Shown here in pieces: positions 37,041-45,284 of a stretch of 47,071 nt of DNA. Source of the stretch: Alphaproteobacteria bacterium (GTDB taxonomy: Bacteria > Pseudomonadota > Alphaproteobacteria > Caulobacterales > Aquidulcibacteraceae); assembly GCA_030430715.1 (NCBI GenBank), contig JAUIJZ010000014.1:1-47071 (forward strand), in the 5' to 3' direction. Numbering within the stretch: position 1 is the stretch's first letter; each line of letters starts with the position of its first letter. The position numbers and the translations under genes were made by a program. Under the pieces are notes generated by a model. That model made no database searches. It was given only the letters and a program-made list of their open reading frames with translations, and was not told where the DNA came from.

Positions 37041-37072
37041 TTGACGCACTAATGAACAACGGTGTTGATTAG
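37041..37072 (+). promoter_or_regulatory. Candidate -35 and 24-base imperfect palindrome before the monooxygenase
   Basis: CTAATGAACAAC (37049-37060) and GGTGTTGATTAG (37061-37072) match at 10 of 12 positions as an inverted repeat, centred 37060/37061. TTGACG at 37041-37046 abuts it as a possible -35 element. It ends 54 bases before the ATG. It looks like an operator for a regulator outside the window. The remainder of the 198-base gap has nothing identifiable. Confidence 0.5.
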
Positions 37073-37126
37073 CCTGCCGCCGTCGCATTAGACGATAAGG
37101 CAAGGTCATAACGGGGTAGGATAAGA

Positions 37127-38956
37127 ATGAAGTGCAATCCCAGCGATACGCCCTCGCCAGAGCAAGTCGATATTCCTGCGCTGCGGGAGCGTTACCGCAA
37201 AGAGCGTGAAAAGCGCATGCGCCGTGAGGGCGAGGGACAGTATTTCCGTCCTGCCGGTCAGGTGGTGGAGGATTTCTCCGCCGATCCGCACACGCCGATC
37301 AAACCGCGCGACCCGGTCAATGAAGACATCGATTGCATCGTCATCGGCGCCGGCTGGGGCGGCATCATGGCCGGCTATTATCTGACCAAAGCCGGCGTCA
37401 CCAATTTCCGCCATGTCGATACCGCGGGCGATTTCGGCGGCGTTTGGTACTGGAACCGGTATCCCGGCATTCAGTGCGATAATGAATCGTATTGCTACCT
37501 GCCGCTGCTCGAAGAGACCGGCTTCATGCCGTCGAAGAAGTTCGCCGACGGCTGGGAGATTTACGAATACGCGAAGTCGATTCCGAAGAAGTTCGGCTTT
37601 GCCGATCAGGCGCTGTTCCACACGCATGTCAAAGGATTGCGCTGGGACGACAACATCAAGCGCTGGCGCGTATCGACCAATCGCGGCGATGATATCCGCG
37701 CGCGCCACATCATTATGGCGTGCGGCGTGCTCAACATGCCGAAGCTGCCGGGCATCGAAGGCATCGATACGTTCAAGGGCAAGCTGTTTCATACCGCGCG
37801 CTGGGACTACGATTATACCGGCGGCAGCTATCGTGAGCCGAAGCTCGACAAGCTCGCCGATAAGCGCGTGGCGCTCGTCGGCACTGGCGCAACGGCGATC
37901 CAGGCCGTGCCGAACCTCGCCAAATACGCCAAGCATCTCTACGTCATCCAGCGCACGCCCTCGTGCGTGGACGCGCGTCCCAATCCGCCGACCGATAAGG
38001 AATGGGCGAAGACGCTGCAGCCCGGTTGGCAGAAAGAGCGTCAGGATAATTTCCATCGCGGCGCGATGGAGGCGTTCAAGCCGGGTGAGCCGGATTTGAT
38101 TTGCGATTTCTGGACCGAGATCAATCGCAACATGGCCGCCAAAATGCAGGCGCAAGGCTGGCCGCAGCTCTCCCTGGAGAAGTTCATGGAGATGCGCGAC
38201 ACCGAGGATTATCTGGTCATGGAGCGTATGCGCAATCGCGTCGATACGTTCGTGAAGGACCCGGCGACGGCCGAGGCGCTCAAGCCGTATTATCGCTTCA
38301 TGTGCAAGCGCCCGCTGTCGAGCGAGGTGTACTATCCCGCCTTCAATCAACCCAATGTCGAATTGCTGGATGTCTCGGAAACCAAAGGTCTCGAGCGCAT
38401 CACCGACAAAGGCTTCATCGTCGACGGCAAGGAATATCCTGTCGATTGCATCATCTTCGCCAGCGGCTTTGAAGTGACCAGCGCGCTGGAGCGGCGCTGG
38501 GGCATCGATGTCGTCGAAGGGCGGGAAGGCGAGTCCATTTACGACCATTGGCGCGAGGGGCCGAAAACGCTGCACGGCACCACGACGCACGGATTCCCGA
38601 ACCAGTATTTCATCGGCTACATCCAGGGCGGCCTGAACGCTTCGGTGACCGAGCAATTCGGCCGTCAGGGCGAGCACATCGCCTACATCATCTCCGAAGC
38701 GCTGAAGCGGGGCGTGCAAGCGGTCGAAACCAGCCAAGAGGCGCAGGACGCTTACGTGCGCCGCTTCGAGGAATTGCTGCCGGATATGTCGGCGTTTCAG
38801 GCCGAATGCCCGCCCAGCTATTTCAACAATGAGGGCGACGCGAAAGCGCCCTGGGCGCTGTTCCGTCAATGGGGCCCGGGCTGGAGTGATTTCCAGAACA
38901 TGTTGCAGGCGTGGCGCGACAAGGGCGACCTGGAGGGCATGGACCTCAGGAAGTGA
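37127..38956 (+). CDS. Baeyer-Villiger-type flavin monooxygenase
   Basis: A 609-residue FAD- and NADPH-dependent class B monooxygenase. The FAD fingerprint IGAGWGG spans residues about 73-79, the NADPH fingerprint VGTGATA spans 251-257, and the Baeyer-Villiger signature F-x-G-x3-H-T-x2-W is complete at 216-226 (FKGKLFHTARW). Such enzymes insert oxygen next to a ketone, giving an ester or lactone. The N-terminal 65 residues are a charged extension before the fold. AGGA lies six bases before the ATG. It begins the catabolic gene row, 30 bases ahead of the Rieske gene. Confidence 0.93.
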   Translation: MKCNPSDTPSPEQVDIPALRERYRKEREKRMRREGEGQYFRPAGQVVEDFSADPHTPIKPRDPVNEDIDCIVIGAGWGGIMAGYYLTKAGVTNFRHVDTAGDFGGVWYWNRYPGIQCDNESYCYLPLLEETGFMPSKKFADGWEIYEYAKSIPKKFGFADQALFHTHVKGLRWDDNIKRWRVSTNRGDDIRARHIIMACGVLNMPKLPGIEGIDTFKGKLFHTARWDYDYTGGSYREPKLDKLADKRVALVGTGATAIQAVPNLAKYAKHLYVIQRTPSCVDARPNPPTDKEWAKTLQPGWQKERQDNFHRGAMEAFKPGEPDLICDFWTEINRNMAAKMQAQGWPQLSLEKFMEMRDTEDYLVMERMRNRVDTFVKDPATAEALKPYYRFMCKRPLSSEVYYPAFNQPNVELLDVSETKGLERITDKGFIVDGKEYPVDCIIFASGFEVTSALERRWGIDVVEGREGESIYDHWREGPKTLHGTTTHGFPNQYFIGYIQGGLNASVTEQFGRQGEHIAYIISEALKRGVQAVETSQEAQDAYVRRFEELLPDMSAFQAECPPSYFNNEGDAKAPWALFRQWGPGWSDFQNMLQAWRDKGDLEGMDLRK

Positions 38957-38986
38957 AACGCGAACGCCGAAGGGAAGGAGAACGTC

Positions 38987-40372
38987 ATGGATAGTGCGGG
39001 CAGCATCAAGAACGTCAGCGTCGAAGAACTGGCTGAAGCCGTCACGTTTCCGGTGGAAGCTTACGTCTCGCCGGAATACGCGCGGGCGGAAGATGAAAAA
39101 TTGTGGGGCCGGGTGTGGCAGCATGCCCGGCGCGTCGAGGAAATCCCGAATGTCGGCGATTTCATCACCTATAATGTCGGGCGCGAGTCCATCATCATCA
39201 TCCGCACGGCCAAGGATAAGATCAAAGGCCTCTACAATGTTTGCTCGCACCGTGCGCGTCAGCTGATCGACACGCCGCCGGACCAGCACAGCGCCAGCGG
39301 CTTCCGCAGCGGCTTCACCTGCGGCTTCCACGGCTGGCGTTACGATCTGAACGGCAAGTGCACGTTCAAGCTCGACGAGCCCGATTGGAAAGGCGCGCTG
39401 GACAGCGAAGAGCGCACGCGTCTCACCGAGGTGAAAGTCGACACCTGGGGCGGCTGGATCTACATCAACATGGATCCGGACAGCGTTTCGCTGAAGGATT
39501 ATCTCGGCGACGCGGGCCGTATTCTCAGCCCGTTCGAGTTCGAGAAGATGCGCTACAAATGGCGCCAATGGGTGATCTTCGACTGCAATTGGAAAACCGC
39601 GATCGAAGCCTTCATGGAGCCGTACCATGTCGAAGGCACGCACACGCAGATGCTCGAGCACGGCCAATACTATGCTTACAGCAAGGCCTATGATCTGCAT
39701 GGCGTGAGCGGTTTCGACGAGCGCGATCCATCCTTGAAGATGAAGCAGAGCGGCACGATTACGCGCGCCGGCAAAGGCGCCGATCCGCGCGCCTCCACCT
39801 ACAATCTGCAAAACGAGATCTACACCACGGTCAATAAGGCCAGCACGACCGAGACGCTGGTGAACGCCGCCAAGCGTCTGATCGATGAATTGCCCGAAGG
39901 CACGCCGGCCCCGGATGTGATCAAGCATTGGCTTGCTTCGGCGCGTGAAGACGATGCGCGCCGCGGCGTGATCTGGCCGACGCTCACGCCGGATCAGCAA
40001 GCGGAAGCAGGGCTCGCCTGGAGCGTATTCCCGAATATGTCGATCCTGCAGGGGATCACGTTCGCGCTTTGCTATCGCGCGCGTCCGTATGGCGACGATC
40101 CGAACAAATGCATCTTCGAATCCTACGCGATCGAACGCTTCCCTGAAGGCCAAGAGCCCAAGACCGAATGGGTCTATGCCGAGCCGACGGCCGATAGATG
40201 GGGGCTGGTGCTCAGCCAGGATTTCTCGAACATGGCGGCGGTTCAGCGCGGCATGCATTCACGCGGTTTCCGCGGCACGCTGCCCAACCCGCACCAAGAG
40301 CGCAAGGTCACGAACTTCCACCGTAACCTCGCCAACTTCATGGGTACGGGCGGTCTGAGCCTGTTGAAGTAA
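38987..40372 (+). CDS. Rieske non-heme iron oxygenase, alpha-subunit type
   Basis: A 461-residue oxygenase. The Rieske ligands are C86-x-H88 (CSHRARQL) and C112-x2-H115 (CGFHGWRY). The spacing of 23 residues between the pairs is longer than the usual 15-17. The mononuclear iron site shows H214 and H219 in EPYHVEGTH; the carboxylate ligand is in the C-terminal part and I could not place it. No beta subunit, ferredoxin or reductase gene is present in the window, so electrons must come from elsewhere. AAGGAG lies eight bases before the ATG. It probably hydroxylates or demethylates a cyclic substrate. Confidence 0.93.
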   Translation: MDSAGSIKNVSVEELAEAVTFPVEAYVSPEYARAEDEKLWGRVWQHARRVEEIPNVGDFITYNVGRESIIIIRTAKDKIKGLYNVCSHRARQLIDTPPDQHSASGFRSGFTCGFHGWRYDLNGKCTFKLDEPDWKGALDSEERTRLTEVKVDTWGGWIYINMDPDSVSLKDYLGDAGRILSPFEFEKMRYKWRQWVIFDCNWKTAIEAFMEPYHVEGTHTQMLEHGQYYAYSKAYDLHGVSGFDERDPSLKMKQSGTITRAGKGADPRASTYNLQNEIYTTVNKASTTETLVNAAKRLIDELPEGTPAPDVIKHWLASAREDDARRGVIWPTLTPDQQAEAGLAWSVFPNMSILQGITFALCYRARPYGDDPNKCIFESYAIERFPEGQEPKTEWVYAEPTADRWGLVLSQDFSNMAAVQRGMHSRGFRGTLPNPHQERKVTNFHRNLANFMGTGGLSLLK

Positions 40373-40399
40373 AGCCGTCCGGCGGCATCGCGACGGCTT
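40372..40399. other. Hairpin in the gap between Rieske and ThDP genes
   Basis: AAGCCGTC pairs with GACGGCTT over a 12-base loop, starting at the last base of the Rieske stop codon. There is no T-run. Further on, CTGACG at 40474-40479 and TATAGT at 40490-40495 look like a weak promoter for the next gene. The rest of the 155-base gap shows nothing. Confidence 0.35.
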
Positions 40400-40527
40400 A
40401 CGCTGGAGCGATACCGTCCCGGGCAAACCTCATTACCCGTTGCGACGTACCGGAAAGTTGGGCAAATCCCGCCCTGACGAAAAGCGCGGTATAGTCGCGG
40501 CGAACGCGGAAAATTCGGAGTAGATCA

Positions 40528-42291
40528 GTGTCCTATGATGATGCGGCGCCTGCGAAGGCCAACCCCAAAGGCGTGAAAGTTTATCAGCGCATCCTTGAGC
40601 TGTTCGAGGCCGAAGGCGTCAAAACCATGTTCGGCATTCCCGATCCGAACTTCGTCCACCTGTTTGTTGAGGCGGAAAAGCGCGGCTGGGATATCGTCAC
40701 GCCACACCACGAATTGTCCGTCGGCATGATGGCCGAAGGGTATGCGCGCATGACCGGCAAGCCGGGCCTCGCCATCGCTACGCTCGGTCCGGGCATCGCC
40801 AATGCGGCCGGCGCGATGATGTGCGCGAAAGTCGAAAATACGCCTGTGATCTTCATTGGCGGTCAGCGCGGGCGCGTGACCGAGCGGCGCGTGCGCCGCG
40901 GCCGTATCCAATTCATCCAGCAGGAAGACCTGTTCAAAAATTCGGTGAAGTGGAGCACCAGCATCGAATACGGCGATCAGGTGGATGAAATTTTCCGCCA
41001 GGCTTTCCGAGTCTGCCAGTCCGGCACGCCAGGCCCGGTCTATATCGAGTATCCGTCGCATGTCATTCAGGACGATCTCGATGTGCCGCCGGTGCTGCCG
41101 CCGGAAAAATATCGTCTGGTCGAGCCAGGCGCCGATGGCGAGATGATCAAGAAGGCGGTCGAGCTGGTCAAAGCCGCCAAGAATCCGATCCTGTTCGTCG
41201 GCCATGCCGTGCAGTGCGCGCGCGGCGGCGAGAAGGTGAAGGCGCTGGCCGATCTGATGCAGTGCCCGGTGATTCAAACCTCGGGCGGCACGGCCTTCAT
41301 CAAGGGGCTGGAAGATCGCACCTTCCCGTATGGCTTCTCGACGGTTGCGAACGAAGCGGTGCGCAATTCCGATCTTTGCATCGCCATCGGCACCGAACTC
41401 GGCGAGCCGTGCCATTACGGCAAGTGGCGCCATTGGGCGGAAAAGAACGCCGAGCGTAAATGGATTTATGTCGAGCTCGACCCGACCGCGATCGGCGTGA
41501 ACCGTCCGATCGATGTGCCGCTCGTCGGCGATCTGCGCACTGTGGTGCCGCAGCTCACCGAAGCGCTCAAGGACAGCCCGCGCAAAGCGTCGCCCGATCT
41601 GGCCAAATATATTGAGGCCGACAAGAAGCGGCTCAAGGATCTCGCGGAAAGTGCGCCGAACCTGAACGGTCCGATGCACACCGCGCGTTGGGTTGTGGAA
41701 GCGACCAAGGCGTTCCCGGAAAACGGCATCCATGTGCGCGATGGCGGCGGCACGGTGATCTTCACCTGGACCTACCTGCAGTGCAAACCGCATGACGTGA
41801 TCTGGAATCAGAATTTCGGTCACCTTGGCACGGGCTTGCCGTATGCGATCGGCGCGTCGGTTGCCGATGGCGGCAAGCGCCCGGTGCTGTTCACCACCAG
41901 CGACAGCGCGTTCCTGTTCCATATCGGCGAACTGGAGACGGCTGCGCGTCTTAATCTGCCCATCGTCACGGTTGTCGGCGTCGACAATCAATGGGGCCTC
42001 GAAGTCGGCGTCTATAAGCGCACGTTCGGGCACGGCAAAACCAATGAGCCGGGCGTGCATTGGAGCAAGGATGTCCGCTTCGACAAGATCGCCGAAGGCT
42101 TGGGCTGCAAAGGCATGTATGTCGAAAAGGCCGAAGAGCTTGGCCCCGCGATCAAGGAAGCGTTCGCCAGCGGCAAGCCCACTGTCATCCACGTGCCGAT
42201 CGATCCGGTCGCCAACCATGGCGGCCTCGAAAACAAGGATACGCCGAACTACGACGAATTCCGCACTTGGTATGCCGAAGGCAGCCAATAA
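40528..42291 (+). CDS. Thiamine diphosphate enzyme, acetolactate synthase-like
   Basis: A 587-residue ThDP enzyme of the large acetolactate synthase/benzoylformate decarboxylase/2-hydroxyacyl-CoA lyase superfamily. The N-terminal PYR domain carries the activating glutamate E62 in HHELSVGMMAEGYAR. A central TPP-binding domain follows, then the PP domain with metal ligands D459 and N487. The usual GDG motif reads SDS here. The start is GTG at 40528 with GGAG about eight bases upstream. In this gene row a C-C bond lyase or carboligase making or using an aldehyde is plausible, because an aldehyde dehydrogenase follows. It is not clearly an amino-acid biosynthetic acetolactate synthase: no small subunit is adjacent. 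Confidence 0.9.
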   Translation: MSYDDAAPAKANPKGVKVYQRILELFEAEGVKTMFGIPDPNFVHLFVEAEKRGWDIVTPHHELSVGMMAEGYARMTGKPGLAIATLGPGIANAAGAMMCAKVENTPVIFIGGQRGRVTERRVRRGRIQFIQQEDLFKNSVKWSTSIEYGDQVDEIFRQAFRVCQSGTPGPVYIEYPSHVIQDDLDVPPVLPPEKYRLVEPGADGEMIKKAVELVKAAKNPILFVGHAVQCARGGEKVKALADLMQCPVIQTSGGTAFIKGLEDRTFPYGFSTVANEAVRNSDLCIAIGTELGEPCHYGKWRHWAEKNAERKWIYVELDPTAIGVNRPIDVPLVGDLRTVVPQLTEALKDSPRKASPDLAKYIEADKKRLKDLAESAPNLNGPMHTARWVVEATKAFPENGIHVRDGGGTVIFTWTYLQCKPHDVIWNQNFGHLGTGLPYAIGASVADGGKRPVLFTTSDSAFLFHIGELETAARLNLPIVTVVGVDNQWGLEVGVYKRTFGHGKTNEPGVHWSKDVRFDKIAEGLGCKGMYVEKAEELGPAIKEAFASGKPTVIHVPIDPVANHGGLENKDTPNYDEFRTWYAEGSQ

Positions 42292-42390
42292 GCGGACGCG
42301 GACGTGTTCGGGCTGTTCAAAAAACGGCGCGGGGCGCCAAAGATTGACCAACACGGCGCCAAGCGCGCCGCAGGGACGGAAGAGCGAGCT

Positions 42391-43830
42391 ATGCGCGAAT
42401 ATCTGAAGTTCTATATCGACGGCCAATGGGTCGATCCGATCGAACACACGACGGCGACGACGACAAATCCCGCCACGGAACAACCCTCGGGCAAGATCGC
42501 GCTCGGCACGTCCGCTGACGTGGATCGCGCGGTGAAAGCCGCGCGCAAAGCGTTCGAAACCTGGTCGCAGACCTCGCGCGAAGAACGCGTGGCCGTGCTG
42601 GAGCGCATCCTGGAAGAGTTCGGCAAACGCGCTGCCGATCTCGGCAAAGCCGTCACCGAAGAAATGGGCGCTCCGGCCTTCTTGGCCAACGGATTCCATA
42701 TTGGCCTTGGACAAGGGCATCTCAGCACCGCGATCGAAGTGCTGAAGACGTACGAGTTCGAGGAAGAAAAGGGCCTCACGCGCTTCGTGAAAGAGCCGAT
42801 CGGCGTTGTCGGCATGATCACGCCGTGGAATTGGCCGATCAATCAGGTGACGGTGAAAGTGTTTCCCGCCATCGCGTGCGGCTGCACCGTCGTGCTGAAG
42901 CCCTCGCAGGAATCGCATTTCTCGGCGCAGATCCTCGCCGAGATTTTCGACGCCGCCAAAGTGCCGCCCGGCGTGTTCAACATGGTGCAGGGCAAGGGCT
43001 CGGTGGTGGGCGATGCGATCGCGCGCCATCCGGGCGTCGACATGGTGTCGATCACCGGTTCGGAAACGGCGGGCGTGCAGGTCGCCAAGGCCGCAGCCGA
43101 TACGGTGAAGCGCGTGACGCAGGAACTCGGCGGCAAGGGCGCGAACATCATTCTCGACGATGAGGATTTCGCTGTGAACGTCGGCAAAGGCGTCGGCGGC
43201 GTGATGATGAATTCCGGTCAGACCTGCAGCGCCAGCACGCGCATGCTGGTGCCAAAATCACGCATGAACGATGCGATCGCCGCCGCTAAGGACGCCGTGG
43301 CGCAAGTCAAAGTCGGCGATCCGACCGGCGCGGATGTCACGATGGGGCCCGTGGTGTCGAAGGCGCAATTCGTCTCGATCCAGGATTACATCCAGAAGGG
43401 CATCGATGCGGGCGCAACGCTCGCCGCCGGCGGTCCGGGACGGCCCGACGGCATCGAGAAGGGCTATTATGTAAAGCCGACCGTGTTCGCCAATGTCACC
43501 AACGATATGGTGATCGCGCGCGAGGAAATCTTCGGTCCGGTGCTGTGCATCATTGGCTATGACGATCTCGACGACGCCGTGCGCATCGCCAACGATTCCG
43601 ATTTCGGGCTTGGCGGCAATGTCGCGGGCAAGGATTTGGAGAAGGTCCGCGCTGTTGCGCGCCGGATGCGCGCGGGCGCGATCTTCATCAATGACGGCTT
43701 CGACTTCAACATGGCCTTTGGTGGATACAAAAAGTCCGGCAATGGACGTGAATGGGGCGAGCACGGCTTCCAGGAATATGTTGAAGTGAAGTCGCTGGTC
43801 GGCTGGACGCCGCCGCCGGCAGCCGAATAG
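42391..43830 (+). CDS. NAD(P)-dependent aldehyde dehydrogenase
   Basis: A 479-residue ALDH superfamily enzyme. Catalytic C279 lies in NSGQTCSAST, the general base E245 in QELGGKGANI, and the nucleotide-binding ITPWNWPI and SITGSETAG motifs are intact. The ATG at 42391 has GGAAGAG six bases upstream and gives the standard start MREYLKFYIDGQWV. An in-frame GTG at 42304 would add 29 basic residues. It probably oxidises the aldehyde released by the ThDP enzyme; this is inferred from adjacency. Confidence 0.93.
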   Translation: MREYLKFYIDGQWVDPIEHTTATTTNPATEQPSGKIALGTSADVDRAVKAARKAFETWSQTSREERVAVLERILEEFGKRAADLGKAVTEEMGAPAFLANGFHIGLGQGHLSTAIEVLKTYEFEEEKGLTRFVKEPIGVVGMITPWNWPINQVTVKVFPAIACGCTVVLKPSQESHFSAQILAEIFDAAKVPPGVFNMVQGKGSVVGDAIARHPGVDMVSITGSETAGVQVAKAAADTVKRVTQELGGKGANIILDDEDFAVNVGKGVGGVMMNSGQTCSASTRMLVPKSRMNDAIAAAKDAVAQVKVGDPTGADVTMGPVVSKAQFVSIQDYIQKGIDAGATLAAGGPGRPDGIEKGYYVKPTVFANVTNDMVIAREEIFGPVLCIIGYDDLDDAVRIANDSDFGLGGNVAGKDLEKVRAVARRMRAGAIFINDGFDFNMAFGGYKKSGNGREWGEHGFQEYVEVKSLVGWTPPPAAE

Positions 43831-43851
43831 GAGTCAGCAACGGGAGGCGAC

Positions 43852-44385
43852 ATGCACGCGCCTGACAACAGGCTGCAAGTGCTGCTCGACCGCGATGATA
43901 TTCGCGATTGCATTGCCCGCTTGGCGCGCGGCGAGGATAGGCGCGATCCGGATATCATCAAGGCTTGCTTCTGGCCCGACGCCTCCTGCGATTTCGGCAT
44001 ATTCGCCGGCGCTTTCGATGAATATCTGGCCTGGGTCACGCCGGGCTCGCCGGCGATCCCGGTGACGCAGCATGTGCTGGGGCAGAGCGTGATCGCTTTG
44101 AATGGCGACGCTGCTTCGGCGGAAACGCACGTCACGGCGTATCATCGCATCAATATGGGCGCCGAAGAGCGCGATATTGTTTTGGGCGGTCGTTATCTCG
44201 ACACGCTGCAAAGGCGCGACGGCGCCTGGCGCATCGCGCAGCGCACCATGCTTTACGATTGGAGCCAGAATTTCGGCAAATCCGTCGATTGGTCGCAAGG
44301 CCTGATGGGCGCCCCGTTCAGCGCCGAACATTTCACCGGCCGCGCCAACGGCGATTTCAGCGAACGCTTTTTCGGTAAGGGCTGA
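43852..44385 (+). CDS. SnoaL-like (NTF2-fold) protein, first copy
   Basis: A 177-residue protein of the SnoaL-like domain 4 group, an NTF2-like cone fold. The N-terminal helix DRDDIRDCIARLARGEDRRDPD, then FWPDASCDFG, and the late YLDTLQRRDGAWRIAQRTMLYDW strand pair are characteristic. Members include isomerases, hydrolases and dehydratases of cyclic compounds, as well as ligand-binding proteins. The start has GGGAGGCG eight bases upstream. It sits 14 bases before the SDR gene and has a relative just beyond the SDR. Confidence 0.87.
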   Translation: MHAPDNRLQVLLDRDDIRDCIARLARGEDRRDPDIIKACFWPDASCDFGIFAGAFDEYLAWVTPGSPAIPVTQHVLGQSVIALNGDAASAETHVTAYHRINMGAEERDIVLGGRYLDTLQRRDGAWRIAQRTMLYDWSQNFGKSVDWSQGLMGAPFSAEHFTGRANGDFSERFFGKG

Positions 44386-44399
44386 AGCGGAGGCGGGGC

Positions 44400-45284
44400 A
44401 TGGGTTCGCTGACAGGGAAGGTCGCGATCGTCACCGGCGCCAGCCGCGGCATTGGCAAGGGCATGGCGCTCGCGCTCGGGCAGGAAGGCGCGAGGGTGTA
44501 TGTCACCGGCCGCACGCTGACGCCCGGCGCGCATGATTTGCCGGGTACGATTGGTGAAACAGCGGCGCAAGTCGATAAGCGCGGCGGCAAGGGCGTTGCC
44601 GTCAAGGTCGATCACAGCAAAGATGTTGAAGTCGCGGCGCTGTTCGACCAGGTGCGGCGCGAGTGCGGACGGCTCGACATCCTCGTCAATAATGCCTTTT
44701 CGCTGCCGGACGATCTGACCGACAAGAATCCGTTCTGGACTAAGCCGCTTTCCAATTGGGAGATGGTCGATGTCGGCGTGCGTTCTAACTTCACGGCGGC
44801 ATGGCACGCGGCCAAGATCATGGCGCCGCAAAAATCGGGATTGATCGTCGCCATCTCCGGCTATGTCGGCGTGTCGTACACCTATGGCGTCGTGTTCGGC
44901 ACCTGCAAATCGGCGGTGGACCGCATGGCGCGCGACATGGCGATCGAACTTGAGCCCTACAATGTCGCATCGGTTTCGCTGTGGCAGGGGCTGACGCTGA
45001 CCGAGCGGGCCGAGCGTAATCTTGCCAGCATACCGGGGCTCAAAGGCGCATCGGCGACACGGCCGGAGGATGCGTGCACGCCCGAATTTCCGGGCCGCGT
45101 CATCGCGGCGATGGCCAACGATCCGGAGATCATGAAGCGCTCGGGCGGCACCTTCATCACCGCCGAACTTGCGCAGGAATATGGCGTGACCGATGTGGAC
45201 GGAAAAACCGTTCCCTCCCTGCGTCATCGCCGCGGCGCGCCGATCTGGCGCCCGATCGCGGAGGTTTCCGGTCATGGAGCCTGA
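44400..45284 (+). CDS. Short-chain dehydrogenase (DHRS1-like), catalytic Tyr replaced by Phe
   Basis: A 294-residue SDR. The cofactor loop TGASRGIG begins at about 13, with R38 after strand 2 suggesting NADP, and NNAFSLPD replaces the common NNAG. The catalytic region reads VFGTCKSAVDRMA: Lys170 is kept, but Phe166 stands where the Tyr of YxxxK should be, and Ser lies in VAISGYVG. The overall sequence resembles DHRS1-type SDRs. If the base call is right, normal hydride-transfer acid/base chemistry is impaired. It overlaps the next gene by 11 bases. Confidence 0.88.
   Translation: MGSLTGKVAIVTGASRGIGKGMALALGQEGARVYVTGRTLTPGAHDLPGTIGETAAQVDKRGGKGVAVKVDHSKDVEVAALFDQVRRECGRLDILVNNAFSLPDDLTDKNPFWTKPLSNWEMVDVGVRSNFTAAWHAAKIMAPQKSGLIVAISGYVGVSYTYGVVFGTCKSAVDRMARDMAIELEPYNVASVSLWQGLTLTERAERNLASIPGLKGASATRPEDACTPEFPGRVIAAMANDPEIMKRSGGTFITAELAQEYGVTDVDGKTVPSLRHRRGAPIWRPIAEVSGHGA

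Noticed and set aside
37106-40258. Open frame of about 1050 codons on the - strand opposite the monooxygenase and Rieske genes
   Set aside because: Its composition is typical of antisense frames in GC-rich codon-biased DNA (many His, Arg, Ala, Leu). The + strand genes there have complete catalytic motifs and good ribosome sites.
42304-42390. 29-residue extension of the aldehyde dehydrogenase from GTG 42304
   Set aside because: The basic segment is not part of the ALDH fold and the ATG at 42391 has a better ribosome site. A separate short leader is possible but not supported.
40525-43029. Open frame of about 834 codons on the - strand opposite the ThDP and ALDH genes
   Set aside because: No recognisable domain; it lies wholly on a mirrored codon frame of two convincing genes.
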